Source: JABDIY01 sp963803875
Lineage (GTDB): Bacteria; Actinomycetota; Acidimicrobiia; Acidimicrobiales; SZUA-35
Direction of reading: 5' to 3'
NCBI GenBank assembly: GCA_963803875.1
Contig: CAWDOA010000016.1
Coordinates: 434,001-498,000, forward strand
DNA length: 64,000 nt
The notes beneath the pieces were generated by a model. That model was given only the letters and a program-made list of their open reading frames with translations. It made no database searches and was not told where the DNA came from. Position numbers and translations under genes: made by a program. Within the stretch, counting starts at the first letter, position 1. Each line of letters opens with the position of its first letter. This document shows, one piece after another, positions 1 through 8,638 of this stretch.

Positions 1-2
1 TG

Positions 3-506
3 GCGTCACATTTCGATATCTCTGGAACCCCGGACTCGTCGATGACGCCATTGGTCTTCTTCCTGGTTGCAGCAGTCAGCTTGATCCTCCCTGGAGTAGG
101 AATGGTGCTGGGCGGTGTACTCGTGGCGCTCGCTGCTGTCCTGTGGGTCGCTACCGAGTGGTGGGTTGGCCTGATTCTCCTCGTTTCGGCCCTGCCCGTA
201 GGACTCCTGAGTTCCTTTCGGGTGCAGGTCGACCGAAGCGGGCTCAGCGTCCGCTCCGCTCTTTTCCGAGTTCGGTTCGCCCATGTTGACATCGACGAGA
301 TGGAACGGGCGTCGGTCTTTTGCGTGGAACCGATGCAGTGGGGCGGATGGGGTTACCGCGGCTCGCTGAAGATGGCCGGATCAGCGGCCGTTGTCGTGCG
401 GAGGGGACCCGGTATCCATTTGCAGTTGTCCGGCAACCGCAGCTTCGTAGTGACACTGGAGGACCCTCGCACCCCAGCGGCGATTCTCAACGCTCACCTC
501 GACTAG
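3..506 (+). CDS. DUF1648-like membrane protein, 5' end outside window
   Basis: The reading frame is open to the left edge, so the start lies upstream of the window. The first residues (HFDISGTPD just before the ATG at 42) resemble the short DUF1648 motif, which argues against starting at 42. Two hydrophobic helices follow, then a soluble C-terminal domain with a GGWGYRG segment and FVVTLEDP near the end, as in actinobacterial DUF1648 proteins of unknown function. Its last 20 bases overlap the end of the converging mnhG. Family assignment is by recognition only. Confidence 0.6.
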   Translation, partial: ASHFDISGTPDSSMTPLVFFLVAAVSLILPGVGMVLGGVLVALAAVLWVATEWWVGLILLVSALPVGLLSSFRVQVDRSGLSVRSALFRVRFAHVDIDEMERASVFCVEPMQWGGWGYRGSLKMAGSAAVVVRRGPGIHLQLSGNRSFVVTLEDPRTPAAILNAHLD

Positions 507-810
507 CCGACATCAGCTCGTCCGTGTCGAATTCGGATGTGGTCGTGCGGTAGAAGGCCCGAAACAGCAGGTGGACTCCGACCGGCAGTGTGAGAACCAT
601 GGCTGCGGTGGCGGTGACCAACAGCAGTACTGCATCCCAGTCCAACACCAATGCCGCCCCAAAAGCGGCGATGGAAAAGGCCACCGGGCTGGCCTTTCCA
701 GCTGCATGGAATCGGGCATAGGCCGACCCGAAACGCAGGAGACCTACACCGGCGAGGAGGGCGGTGACTCCGCCGGTCAGCATCAGCAGCGACGAGAGAA
801 ATTCGATCAT
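487..810 (-). CDS. mnhG: Mrp-type Na+/H+ antiporter subunit G
   Basis: This 107-residue protein with three hydrophobic segments is the last gene of the mrp operon. The motif LLRFGSAYARFHAAGKAS near residues 25-42 is typical of MnhG/PhaG (usually RFPDxxxRxHAxTK). MnhG is a small membrane subunit needed for assembly and activity of the multi-subunit cation/proton antiporter. It overlaps the mnhF stop by four bases, indicating translational coupling. Family and position in the operon agree, so the call is firm. Confidence 0.92.
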   Translation of the reverse strand: MIEFLSSLLMLTGGVTALLAGVGLLRFGSAYARFHAAGKASPVAFSIAAFGAALVLDWDAVLLLVTATAAMVLTLPVGVHLLFRAFYRTTTSEFDTDELMSASRGER

Positions 811-1073
811 CGGGCGCTCTCTGCCGGAGGTTCGTCTTCGATGAACCTGCTCGCAGCAACGGTTGCCGTGAAGCCGATGATGGCGAGAACGACGAGTGTC
901 ACGAGATAGGTGGTGTCAGACCGACGGGCAGCGTCGACGGCGATCGCACCCATGAGCGAGATCAGCGCAACGTCGAGCGCCACCACTCGATCGGCGAGGG
1001 TGGGACCCCTGGTCAGACGGATTGCACCGCACAGGCCCGCTATCGCAAAGCAGACCAGTGCCACAATTTCCAT
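807..1073 (-). CDS. mnhF: Mrp-type Na+/H+ antiporter subunit F
   Basis: The protein is 88 residues with three membrane helices. The segment RLTRGPTLADRVVALD near residues 19-34 is the MnhF/MrpF signature (RGPTxxDRVxAxD). I start at the ATG at 1073; a longer open frame upstream reads through the mnhE end and lacks family features. It lies 16 bases after the mnhE stop and overlaps mnhG by four bases. MnhF is a small integral subunit of the Mrp complex. Confidence 0.92.
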   Translation of the reverse strand: MEIVALVCFAIAGLCGAIRLTRGPTLADRVVALDVALISLMGAIAVDAARRSDTTYLVTLVVLAIIGFTATVAASRFIEDEPPAESAR

Positions 1074-1089
1074 CACTGTGCCTCGTCCA

Positions 1090-1599
1090 TCAGCGTGCCT
1101 CTCGGTTCGAAGGTTGTGAGGTGGGGAGTGCCTCGATCGACAATGTGGCGAGTTCGACCACATGTTCCTCCACCTGGACTCGGCGGTCCATGTGGAGCAG
1201 GTGGAGATAGAGCGTCGGGCGATCCCGATCGATTTCGACTACGGCAGTGCCGGGGGTGAGGGTGATGGCGCTGGTGAGCAACAGCGTGTGTTTCATCGAG
1301 GCGGCGGGGACGTCGACGGCGATGATTCCCTCCTCGCTGTAGTCGGTAGGCGTCAACACTTCTCTGGCAACCTGGACGGTGGAAGAGACGAGGTCGACCA
1401 CGATCAACCATCCGAGCCGAAGTAGTGGCGCCAACCGGATTCCGGTATGCGAAGCCAACGGGCGCTGGGCAACAGCAAAGGTGGCTACCCCTAGCCCGGT
1501 GAGGAGATTGGCCACCGAAACCGCACCCCACAGTCCACACCAGACGGCGGTCAGCAGGGCGATCGAAATCCACTCGATCGCGGAGAGGCGCCGGATCAT
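1090..1599 (-). CDS. mnhE: Mrp-type Na+/H+ antiporter subunit E
   Basis: This 169-residue protein has two N-terminal membrane segments followed by a cytoplasmic domain. The segment SAITLTPGTAVVEID is the conserved MnhE motif (SITLTPGT). Its ATG overlaps the mnhD stop by four bases. MnhE is an accessory membrane subunit of the Mrp antiporter. The C-terminal tail after the LHLLHMD segment is hydrophilic and a little long but within the family range. Confidence 0.92.
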   Translation of the reverse strand: MIRRLSAIEWISIALLTAVWCGLWGAVSVANLLTGLGVATFAVAQRPLASHTGIRLAPLLRLGWLIVVDLVSSTVQVAREVLTPTDYSEEGIIAVDVPAASMKHTLLLTSAITLTPGTAVVEIDRDRPTLYLHLLHMDRRVQVEEHVVELATLSIEALPTSQPSNREAR

Positions 1600-3077
1600 C
1601 GAGTCACCTCACCGATGTAGACGACGGGGGTTCGGAGGTCTTCTGCGGCTTGCAGGCTCAGATCGAACAGGGGGCCGGCGAACAGCGACACGGCCAGCGT
1701 TCCGGCCACCGCCATGCCGGTGGCCCCCCGCATGAGGCGACGGCTGGCGGCTGTGGTCTTGACCGGATTGTTCTCCTCGGAGGGTGATCCCCAGAAAACA
1801 CCGATCCAGATCTTCGCCATCGAAAGCAACGTGAGGACGCCCCCCACGAGTGCGGTGATCACAATTGGGGTTGCTGCAGCGTCTACTGCGGCCGAGATCA
1901 CCGCAACCTTGGCGGGAAAGCCGGAGAACGGTGGCAGACCGGCAAGACTGAGCGCCGGCAGGGCGAACAGCACTGCGATCAGAGGACGTGTGACCGCCAT
2001 TCCGCCGGTGCGATCGAGACGTCCAGTGCCCTGTTCGTTCTCGATCAAACCACCGACCAGGAACATCACCGTCTTGACCGGCATCTGATGAATCAGGAAC
2101 AGGATCGCACCCGCAGTGCCCGCGACCGAGAACAACCCAAGCCCCATGACCATGTAGCCGATCTGGCTGATCACGTGGAAGGAGAGAATTCTTTTGACAT
2201 CGCTTTGGGCCAGTGCGCCCAGACCTCCGACGATGATCGTGATGCCCGCCGCAGTGAGCATCACCCCACCCAGATCGTCCATGCCGGTGAGGGTATGGAA
2301 ACGAATCATGGCGTAGACACCGATCTTGGTCAGCAGTCCGGCGAAGACCGCTGTGATCGTGGTGGGTGCCGTGGGATAGGAGTCAGGCAACCATGAAAAG
2401 AGCGGGAACACCGCAGCTTTGGTGCCGAACACCACGAAGAACCAGGCACCAATTCCCAGCCGCACGCCGGTGCTGAGTTCGGGGATTCGCTCGGCGAGAA
2501 GCGCCATGTTCACCGTGCCGGTGGCCGCATAGACGTAGGCGAGACCGAACAGAAAGAGGGTTGATGCGAAGAGGTTCATCACCACGTAGGTCATGCCGGC
2601 CTGAAGTTGCTGCCTTTGACCTTGATGGGTCAGAAGCACATAACTCGACACCAGGATCATCTCGAAGGCGACGAAGAGCGTAAAGAGATCGCCGGTGAGG
2701 ATCGACAGGGAGACTCCTGACGTGAGAACCCCGAGCAGTGGTCCGGCCAATTCGGGATTGGCTCCCCAACGCGTGCGCCGTTGGCCGATCGCAAAGATCT
2801 CCACCACAACGATCACGGTGAGAGCCACCGGAAGCACGAGAACGGCGAAGAGGTCGGCGACCAACACGATTCCCAGCTCGGGATGCCATCCACCGACACG
2901 CACTACGCGGGTGCCGTCGTTGACGACAAGTCCCAACATCACGAAGGAGCTTGCTGCTGCAACCGTCAGGCCGACCAGTGTGACGAGGTCGCGAGCCAGA
3001 GGTGTGCGCCGTAGCAACAGCGACGAGCCGGAGGCGAGGAGCGGCACGAGGATCGTGGCCGCGATGAGACTGTTCAT
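1596..3077 (-). CDS. mnhD: Mrp-type Na+/H+ antiporter subunit D
   Basis: This 493-residue polytopic protein is homologous to NuoM/NuoN proton-channel subunits. It carries the membrane glutamate in LFVAFEMILVSSY (about residue 138) and the conserved GTKAAVFPLFSWLPDSYPTAP segment with its channel lysine, then HVISQIGYMVMG. With MnhA it forms the main ion-conducting part of the complex. It overlaps mnhC and mnhE by four bases on each side. Full length, no defect seen. Confidence 0.95.
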   Translation of the reverse strand: MNSLIAATILVPLLASGSSLLLRRTPLARDLVTLVGLTVAAASSFVMLGLVVNDGTRVVRVGGWHPELGIVLVADLFAVLVLPVALTVIVVVEIFAIGQRRTRWGANPELAGPLLGVLTSGVSLSILTGDLFTLFVAFEMILVSSYVLLTHQGQRQQLQAGMTYVVMNLFASTLFLFGLAYVYAATGTVNMALLAERIPELSTGVRLGIGAWFFVVFGTKAAVFPLFSWLPDSYPTAPTTITAVFAGLLTKIGVYAMIRFHTLTGMDDLGGVMLTAAGITIIVGGLGALAQSDVKRILSFHVISQIGYMVMGLGLFSVAGTAGAILFLIHQMPVKTVMFLVGGLIENEQGTGRLDRTGGMAVTRPLIAVLFALPALSLAGLPPFSGFPAKVAVISAAVDAAATPIVITALVGGVLTLLSMAKIWIGVFWGSPSEENNPVKTTAASRRLMRGATGMAVAGTLAVSLFAGPLFDLSLQAAEDLRTPVVYIGEVTR

Positions 3078-3442
3078 TCGTCGACCCCGTCTTCTGCGGA
3101 AGCGGCAATTCGTCGGTCCTCGAGATCGTCTTCGACCTGATCGTCACCGGTGAGTATCTGTTGACGGCGGGCCAGGGCCAACAGGAACAGGGTCAGCCCG
3201 AAGGCGATGACGATCGCCGTGAGACCTAGCGCTTGTGGCAGGGGGTTTGCAGTTGCGTCCGGGGTTGTCTGATCGGCGATGGGGGCATCGCCGGGCGACC
3301 CGCCAGCGGTGACAAGGGCCAACACGGCGGCATGTCCGAGGAGACTGAAGCCCAGGATGATACGGCTCAGCGATCGGGCGGTGATCAGGTAGATACCGAC
3401 CGAGGTGAGACCGCCGATGGTGGCGAGCAACGCGATGCTCAT
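3074..3442 (-). CDS. mnhC: Mrp-type Na+/H+ antiporter subunit C
   Basis: This 122-residue NuoK-like protein has three membrane helices; the GFSLLGHAAVLALV and PLPQALGLTAIVIAFGLTL segments are diagnostic of MnhC. I start at the ATG at 3442, which overlaps the mnhB stop by four bases. A much longer open frame upstream is a shadow of mnhB. The tail is very acidic (DDQVEDDLEDR), a common but variable trait of this subunit. Confidence 0.94.
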   Translation of the reverse strand: MSIALLATIGGLTSVGIYLITARSLSRIILGFSLLGHAAVLALVTAGGSPGDAPIADQTTPDATANPLPQALGLTAIVIAFGLTLFLLALARRQQILTGDDQVEDDLEDRRIAASAEDGVDE

Positions 3443-3867
3443 TCCTCGCCACCCCCCTGAGTGGAGGCGACCCCGAGGCCGTCCAACAACGCAGCCACCA
3501 AACTCACCACAATCAACGTGACGCCGATGTCGAAGGGCAGTGCGGTTCCGCTTTTCACGGTGCCGAGAACAGGAAGCTCTACAGTTTCCACCACCTGGTC
3601 CAGCATGATGTCTCCCCACACCAATGGCAGCGCCGCTGTCGAGACGATCACCACCACTCCAATTGCCATCAACACGGAGACGTTCAGCTTGCTGGGTAGC
3701 GCGGTGAGACGTTGGAGGGCGAGAACGCAGCCGAAGACCAGGCCGGCGGCGAAGCCACCTCCTGGGCGGTTGTGGCCGGCAAAGAGGAGATAGGTGGCGA
3801 TGAGGACCGCCAGGGGTGTCGCAATGGCGACCGCTCGACGGGCAACGGAGGAGTGTGCGGCAATCAT
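3439..3867 (-). CDS. mnhB: Mrp-type Na+/H+ antiporter subunit B
   Basis: This 142-residue protein has four membrane helices. Family marks are FAGHNRPGGGFAAGLVFG at about residues 28-45 and the later PFDIGVTLIVVSL segment. MnhB corresponds to part of the MbhE/MbhF-like module of the antiporter. The start overlaps the mnhA stop by four bases. Complete and typical. Confidence 0.95.
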   Translation of the reverse strand: MIAAHSSVARRAVAIATPLAVLIATYLLFAGHNRPGGGFAAGLVFGCVLALQRLTALPSKLNVSVLMAIGVVVIVSTAALPLVWGDIMLDQVVETVELPVLGTVKSGTALPFDIGVTLIVVSLVAALLDGLGVASTQGGGEE

Positions 3868-6113
3868 CGCTGCCCCGCCATGGATCGGAGGTTGGCCAGC
3901 GCCAAGATGCCCAGCGCAACCGTTGCCAAGACGATCACCTCACCCAAGGTGTCAAGGCCCCGCACATCGGTGAGAATCACATTGACCACGTTGTTCCCTC
4001 CGCCCTCAGTCACCGCTTGGTTCTGAAGTTCCTCCAGCGGAGGTTGACCCGAGGGGACCGCCGACGCGGCCGCAAGGGCGAGGACAACAACCGCACCGCC
4101 GAAGGCGGCAACGGCGATGCGAATCGCTCGCCATGAACGATTCACCGGCGGGAAGTCCCGGGTGAGATGCCCGAGCCCGAGCACGAACGCGACGATCACG
4201 ATTGTCTCGACGAGCAGCTGAGTGAGAGCCAGGTCGGGAGCGCCCTGGATCACGAACAACGCTGACATCGCCAGACCGACAGCCCCCAGCGTCAGCGCCG
4301 CGCCAAGTCGAGACCCGACCGCGGCGCCACCGAGCGATGCCCCGACGATGATGAACCCCAGACCTCCCTGGAGCGGGTTGTCCCAGATGACAAGCTGGCC
4401 GAAATCGACATCCACGACAAGCACCGATCCGGCGATTGCTGCCACCAAGGCCATGGTGGCCAGATACACCGGCAGGGATCCGTGCTGGATACGGGCGGTG
4501 ATCTCTACAGCACCGGAGAGTGTTCGATCGAGTAGAGAATCAACCTGGTTGGCACCGACCGGCTCCGGCGCATTCGATGGGCGTTGAGCGATGATCCAGC
4601 CCAGCACGACTCCGACCCCAACGATTGCGACCGAGACGAAGAAGGCCGACTTCAGCCCGGGCCACCGGAGCAAGGAGTACGCCTCGGCTGCCTGGTTGAG
4701 CTGGATCGCAGCCGGTGTGACGATTCGATTGGAGGCCTCGATCCAGAAGAAGCCAATGATGCCAAGCCCGGCGAGTAGTACCGATGGGATCGACATCGCC
4801 CAGTTCCGAGGCTTGACATGGATGGCCGGAGCGTTGGAGAACGTGAGCAGTACGAACCGGAGGGTGTAGGCGACCGTGAGAACCGAGCCCCCGAACACAC
4901 CAGCGGCCGCCATCATCTGTTCGAAGCCGCTCAGTTCGAGAACAGCTTCCACCGCCGCCTCCTTTGCGGCGAACCCGAGCAGGGGAGGGACGCCCGCCAT
5001 TGACAGCGATGCCCCAACGGCGACCGCGAAGGCCACCGGCATCGTGCGACGAAGGCCTCCGAGTTCTGTGACATCGCGTGTACCGGTTCGCACATCGATC
5101 TCGCCCACCACGCAGAACAGGGCAGCCTTGAACAACGCATGAGCGAACAGGATCGAGATCGCAGCAAAGACTGCCTTTCCGGTTCCGATGCTGAGCAACG
5201 TTATGAGCAGGCCGAGCTGGGAGATCGTTCCCCACGCCAGAATGAGTTTGCCGTCGGTATGTCGCAGCGCAACCGCTCCGCCCCACATCATCGATGAGAT
5301 CCCCAAGGACATCCCTAGCGTCTTCCAGGTGGTGACCTCGGTGAAGGAAGGTCCGGTCAATGCCACGAGGACCACTCCGGCCTTGACCATTGTTGCCGAG
5401 TGCAAATACGCACTCACCGGCGTTGGAGCAGCCATCGCCCCGGGAAGCCAGACGTGGAAGGGAATCTGGGCCGACTTGGTTGCAGCACCGATGAGGATCA
5501 GAACCGCCGAAACTGCGCCGGCCGTGCCTGAAACCTGTGGGAGGTCCGATAGTGCCACGACCCCGCCTTCACGCTGGAGTACCAGCAGGCCGGCCAAGAG
5601 GGACAGGCCACCGATGCCGGTGATCATGAGTGCTCGGCGGGCGGCAGCTTGAACTGCGACGCTGGCGTTCTTATGGCCAACCAGTAGGAAGGACGTGACC
5701 GAAGTGAATTCCCAGAAGATGAACAGAGTCCAGACCGAGTCGGCCAACACCAGCCCCAACATGGATGTGGAGAACGCCAGCAGGGTGACCGGGAATCGCA
5801 CCGATCCTGCCGCGTCGCGGCCGAAGTAGCCGATTGCGTAGACGAAGACAAGAGCTCCGATACCAGAGACCAGAAGCGTGAGCAGGAGAGCCAATGGTCC
5901 GGTCCGGAAGTGGAAACCAATGCCCAGGTCGCCAACCCAGTCGAAGCCGGCGGTTTTGGGCGCGGCATCCACGATGATCTGGTGGGCGGCCCACAGAGCG
6001 GTCAGCGCCGGTGCAATGCCTGCAGCTGCGAGGCCGCGATGGATCGAGAAACGGCCGAAGTACCCAGCGGCGAGCATGCCCGCAGCATGCGCACAGAGAA
6101 TCCACCAGACCAT
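3864..6113 (-). CDS. mnhA: Mrp-type Na+/H+ antiporter subunit A
   Basis: The protein is 749 residues. The N-terminal two thirds is a NuoL-like channel with FIFWEFTSVTSFLLVG (membrane glutamate), KSAQIPFHVWLPGAMAAPTPVSAYLHSATMVKAG and the later HALFKAALFCVVGEID. The C-terminal third is the MbhD/MbhE-like domain with GAPDLALTQLLVETI and GGNNVVNVILTDVRGLDTLGE. It exchanges external protons for cytoplasmic Na+ as part of the Mrp complex in pH and salt homeostasis. It is the first gene of the operon. On the minus strand TAGGAT lies six bases before the ATG, suggesting a leaderless or very short-leader mRNA. Confidence 0.96.
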   Translation of the reverse strand: MVWWILCAHAAGMLAAGYFGRFSIHRGLAAAGIAPALTALWAAHQIIVDAAPKTAGFDWVGDLGIGFHFRTGPLALLLTLLVSGIGALVFVYAIGYFGRDAAGSVRFPVTLLAFSTSMLGLVLADSVWTLFIFWEFTSVTSFLLVGHKNASVAVQAAARRALMITGIGGLSLLAGLLVLQREGGVVALSDLPQVSGTAGAVSAVLILIGAATKSAQIPFHVWLPGAMAAPTPVSAYLHSATMVKAGVVLVALTGPSFTEVTTWKTLGMSLGISSMMWGGAVALRHTDGKLILAWGTISQLGLLITLLSIGTGKAVFAAISILFAHALFKAALFCVVGEIDVRTGTRDVTELGGLRRTMPVAFAVAVGASLSMAGVPPLLGFAAKEAAVEAVLELSGFEQMMAAAGVFGGSVLTVAYTLRFVLLTFSNAPAIHVKPRNWAMSIPSVLLAGLGIIGFFWIEASNRIVTPAAIQLNQAAEAYSLLRWPGLKSAFFVSVAIVGVGVVLGWIIAQRPSNAPEPVGANQVDSLLDRTLSGAVEITARIQHGSLPVYLATMALVAAIAGSVLVVDVDFGQLVIWDNPLQGGLGFIIVGASLGGAAVGSRLGAALTLGAVGLAMSALFVIQGAPDLALTQLLVETIVIVAFVLGLGHLTRDFPPVNRSWRAIRIAVAAFGGAVVVLALAAASAVPSGQPPLEELQNQAVTEGGGNNVVNVILTDVRGLDTLGEVIVLATVALGILALANLRSMAGQR

Positions 6114-6119
6114 CCGACA

Positions 6120-6162
6120 ATCCTATCGGCTATTTGACAAGGTATGACACAATAGGTACATT
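6120..6162. promoter_or_regulatory. divergent promoter region, mnhA operon / micro-operon
   Basis: Plus strand: TTGACA at 6134-6139, 17 bases, TACATT at 6157-6162, a good vegetative-type promoter pointing to the small genes. Minus strand: TAGGAT at 6125-6120, six bases before the mnhA ATG. The stretch is clearly AT-richer than its surroundings. Read directly from sequence; not tested. Confidence 0.6.
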
Positions 6163-6195
6163 AGAACATAGGTAATAGCCACTGTTATCTACCTA
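6153..6195. promoter_or_regulatory. candidate operator: repeated TAGGTA half-sites
   Basis: TAGGTA occurs at 6153 and 6169 (16 bases apart) and in inverted orientation as TACCTA at 6190-6195. The pair TAGGTAATA (6169-6177) and TATCTACCTA (6186-6195) forms an imperfect dyad with one unpaired base. It overlaps the plus-strand -10 and the transcribed leader. The wHTH regulator encoded just downstream is the obvious candidate ligand; this is inference. Confidence 0.4.
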
Positions 6196-6209
6196 CTAGG
6201 AGGTTCGTC

Positions 6210-6338
6210 ATGATCACATCAGATAACAAGCACATGGATGACAGGAACATTGTGCTGGAGAACCACTGGAGAACGCAGCGACATCGCTCTGTGAAGAAGA
6301 CACCCTCGCCACGCTCACACTCCGGGTTCGGTCTCTGA
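6210..6338 (+). CDS. small hypothetical protein, 42 residues
   Basis: An ATG at 6210 is preceded at good spacing by a strong Shine-Dalgarno, TAGGAGG at 6197-6203, and by the promoter at 6134-6162. The product is hydrophilic and basic in its second half (RTQRHRSVKK), without membrane segment or recognised family. The stop overlaps the next start as TGATG, so translation is probably coupled. The strong ribosome site is the main support. It could be a leader peptide rather than a functional protein. Confidence 0.5.
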   Translation: MITSDNKHMDDRNIVLENHWRTQRHRSVKKTPSPRSHSGFGL

Positions 6339-6535
6339 TGATGGCTGACCCGGTCGGTAACGGGGAACAGCGGCAGTCGCTCATCACCGCAGCGTACGAC
6401 ATCGGTCTGGCTCTGGAATGGATTGAGGTCCGGACTCGCCGGGCGGGCTACACCACTGAGATCGAGTCCGAGCTGTTGGTCCTCGCTCTCGAAGTGAGCG
6501 TGCTCGAACAGGAGTGGTTCTGTGGAGACCACTGA
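6338..6535 (+). CDS. small hypothetical acidic protein, 65 residues
   Basis: It starts at the ATG overlapping the previous stop (ATG at 6341 is also possible). The product is acidic and probably helical; the segment ITAAYDIGLALEWIEVRTRRAG has amphipathic character. No signal peptide, membrane helix or known motif is visible. It runs up to the regulator gene and shares its promoter. Function unknown; it may act with the regulator. Confidence 0.5.
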   Translation: MMADPVGNGEQRQSLITAAYDIGLALEWIEVRTRRAGYTTEIESELLVLALEVSVLEQEWFCGDH

Positions 6536-6593
6536 TCGTTTCACCGCGGCACGGTCCGAACTCCGAGAATCTGAACAGATTCGCTGGAAGAGG

Positions 6594-6599
6594 TACGAT
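6594..6599 (+). promoter_or_regulatory. -10 element of wHTH regulator gene
   Basis: TACGAT ends six bases before the ATG at 6606. It supports an internal leaderless transcript for the regulator alone. Confidence 0.45.
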
Positions 6600-6605
6600 G
6601 CAGGG

Positions 6606-6905
6606 ATGCAGTTGGTCGAGCCCAATCCCGAGATACCACCGTGGACCTTCCTCACGAACCATGCTCATGTGTTGATCGCCATCGGACGCAACCCTGAAAT
6701 CCGCCAGCGTGACATTGCGTATGCCGTTGGTATCACCGTGGGAGCGGTCACCCGGATTGTTCACGATCTCGAGGAAGGCGGTTACCTTCGCCACGAGCGG
6801 ATCGGCCGACGAAACCGCTACGAGGTCGTAGCCAACAAGGCCCTTCGCCATCCGCTCGAGAGTCAACACACGGTGGAAGAACTCCTGTCGACCTTGGCCC
6901 AGTAG
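6606..6905 (+). CDS. winged helix-turn-helix regulator (MarR/ArsR-like fold)
   Basis: The 99-residue product reads as one winged-helix domain: a first helix around PPWTFLTNHAHVLIAIG, a helix-turn-helix around RQRDIAYAVGITVGAVTRIVHDLEEGG, and a wing at YLRHERIGRRNRYEVV. I prefer the ATG at 6606 because TACGAT (6594-6599) lies six bases before it, a leaderless arrangement, and the domain begins right after. A GTG at 6522 would add 28 residues and overlap the previous gene. It probably controls its own operon, possibly also the divergent mrp operon. The ligand is unknown. Confidence 0.72.
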   Translation: MQLVEPNPEIPPWTFLTNHAHVLIAIGRNPEIRQRDIAYAVGITVGAVTRIVHDLEEGGYLRHERIGRRNRYEVVANKALRHPLESQHTVEELLSTLAQ

Positions 6906-6939
6906 CTCACCGACACAAGCTCAACCTGTGGCCACGGGC

Positions 6940-6945
6940 TAGGTT
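6940..6945 (+). promoter_or_regulatory. -10 element of Ldh2-type dehydrogenase gene
   Basis: TAGGTT lies six bases before the ATG at 6952 and there is no Shine-Dalgarno, consistent with a leaderless mRNA. Confidence 0.5.
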
Positions 6946-6951
6946 CGGCTG

Positions 6952-8022
6952 ATGCAGGATTTCACGCCCGGTCGCCTCCACGATTTCGTTGTCGAGGTCG
7001 TCTCCGCACTCGGTTCCACCGGCGACGAGCCGCGCCTTGTAGCTGATCAACTGATCAGGGCGAACCTGTGTGGACACGACAGTCACGGGATCGGGATGCT
7101 CCCCAAGTACGTCGATTCGGTCCACGCCGGATTGCTCACCGTCAACGCATCGCCGAAAACGGTTGTCGACAGCGGGCCGGTGCTGGTGCTGGATGGCCAG
7201 AGTGGATTTGGTCAGGTCATGGGGTTTCGGTCGATGTCGGCCGGAATCGAAATCGCCGGCCAACACGGGATCGCCCTGGTCGGATTGCGAAACAGTTTTC
7301 ACATCGGACGGATCGGCCATTGGGGTGAACAGGCCGCACGGGCCGGCATGGTGAGTCTTCACTTCGTGAACGTTGCTGCCCACGAACCGTTGGTCGCTCC
7401 ATACGCAGGAGCGGACGCCAGGTTCGGTACCAATCCGGTGTGTATTGCCATTCCGGCCGGTGATGGCGGAGAACCGGCTGCACTTCTCGATATGGCCACG
7501 TCCACAATCGCTTTGGGAAAGACCCGGATCGCGAAGAACAAGGGCGAACCAGTACCCCAAGGCACCCTGCTCGATTCTTCCGGTCGTCTCACCACGGACC
7601 CCAACGTGATGTGGAACGATGGCCCGAAGGGTGCGCTGGTGGCCATGGGTGATCACAAAGGATCGGGACTGGCGCTGATGTGCGAAATCCTCGGTGCCGC
7701 CCTGCTCGGCGGGATGACCATCGATCCTCGCTATGAACGCACCGGTGCCATCCTCAACAGCATGTTGTCGATCATCATCGACCCCGCCGCGGTAGGTGAC
7801 ACATCTGTGCTCGCCCGTGATGCTGGCAGTTTCCTCGACTACGTGAAGCAGTCGACGATCCGTGAAGGCTTCGATGAAGTCTTGATTCCGGGTGAACCCG
7901 AGGGGCGAGCCTGCGCCATCCGGTCAGAGGCCGTCCCGGTCGACGACAACACCGTTGCCGAACTCAATACTGCGGCAGCGGCAGTTGGTGTCGAACCGTT
8001 GCTCCTGCGTGAGGGCGACGTG
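6952..8022 (+). CDS. malate/L-lactate dehydrogenase family oxidoreductase (Ldh_2)
   Basis: About 350 residues match the Ldh_2/YlbC family of NAD(P)-dependent 2-hydroxyacid or imino-acid dehydrogenases. Visible marks are CGHDSHGIGMLPKYV (catalytic His region, residues 41-55), HIGRIGHWGEQAARAGM, FGTNPVCIAIP, and MGDHKGSGLALMCEILGAALLGG. This fold is unrelated to classical LDH. The substrate is not predictable. The frame has no stop at the expected end (after about VGVEPLL) and runs into the next gene. A one-base change near 8000 would place TGA at the GTG of the next gene, so the end given is approximate. The fusion is probably an indel artefact. Confidence 0.8.
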
Positions 8023-8574
8023 AAGGTCCCGCTGCAGACCTGGGGCGCCACTCCCGAGGAGATCGCCGATGCCATGGCGGGCGACGAGCTGATCAGCGAT
8101 CCACCGATGAACGCCACTCGCTCGATCACGATTGCAGCCCAGCCGGATCAGTGTTTTTCGATGGCTGGTGCAGATGGGTTATGGACGAGCCGGCTGGTAC
8201 AGCTACGACTGGATCGACAATCTCGGTCGCACCAGCGCAAAAACCATCTTGCCGCAGTATCAGGAACTGCAGTCGGGCGATACGGTGCCGGGTGGTCCAA
8301 TCAATTTCACAGCAGTGACTCGTGGACCGACCCGGCAGACGATGACACCAGGCCGGTTCGTACTCGACTATCGCAACCGACGGATCGAGTTCACCCTGGC
8401 GTTCGAAACCCGCCCGATCCCGACCGGTACTCGTATGGTGAGTCGAGCTCGGGCCACGGTCCTAGTCTCCCGGAGGGAAGTATGGTGTCGCGCCTTCTCG
8501 AGTTCGGCGACGGAGTGATGGTCCGTCGTCAACTGCTCAACATTCGGTCCCGAGCGGAGGCGACCGGCGGGTAG
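8020..8574 (+). CDS. SRPBCC-family protein, frameshifted
   Basis: It probably starts at GTG 8020, with GAGGG at 8011-8015 upstream. The product begins VPLQTWGATPEEIADAMAGDE and continues as a START/SRPBCC-type small-ligand-binding protein (WLVQMGYGRAGWYSYDWIDN). The frame breaks at a TTTTT run near 8150 and returns to the first frame near 8465-8475. The last part (SRLLEFGDGVMVRRQLLNI) fits the usual C-terminus. The two compensating indels suggest sequence error rather than decay. Function unknown beyond the fold. Confidence 0.6.
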   Translation: MKVPLQTWGATPEEIADAMAGDELISDPPMNATRSITIAAQPDQCFSMAGADGLWTSRLVQLRLDRQSRSHQRKNHLAAVSGTAVGRYGAGWSNQFHSSDSWTDPADDDTRPVRTRLSQPTDRVHPGVRNPPDPDRYSYGESSSGHGPSLPEGSMVSRLLEFGDGVMVRRQLLNIRSRAEATGG

Positions 8575-8638
8575 AGCAGTATCGAGGGTGCAGCCCTGAT
8601 CGATGTTCGTCCGATCCCGGGTTCGAGTCGCACCGGGG

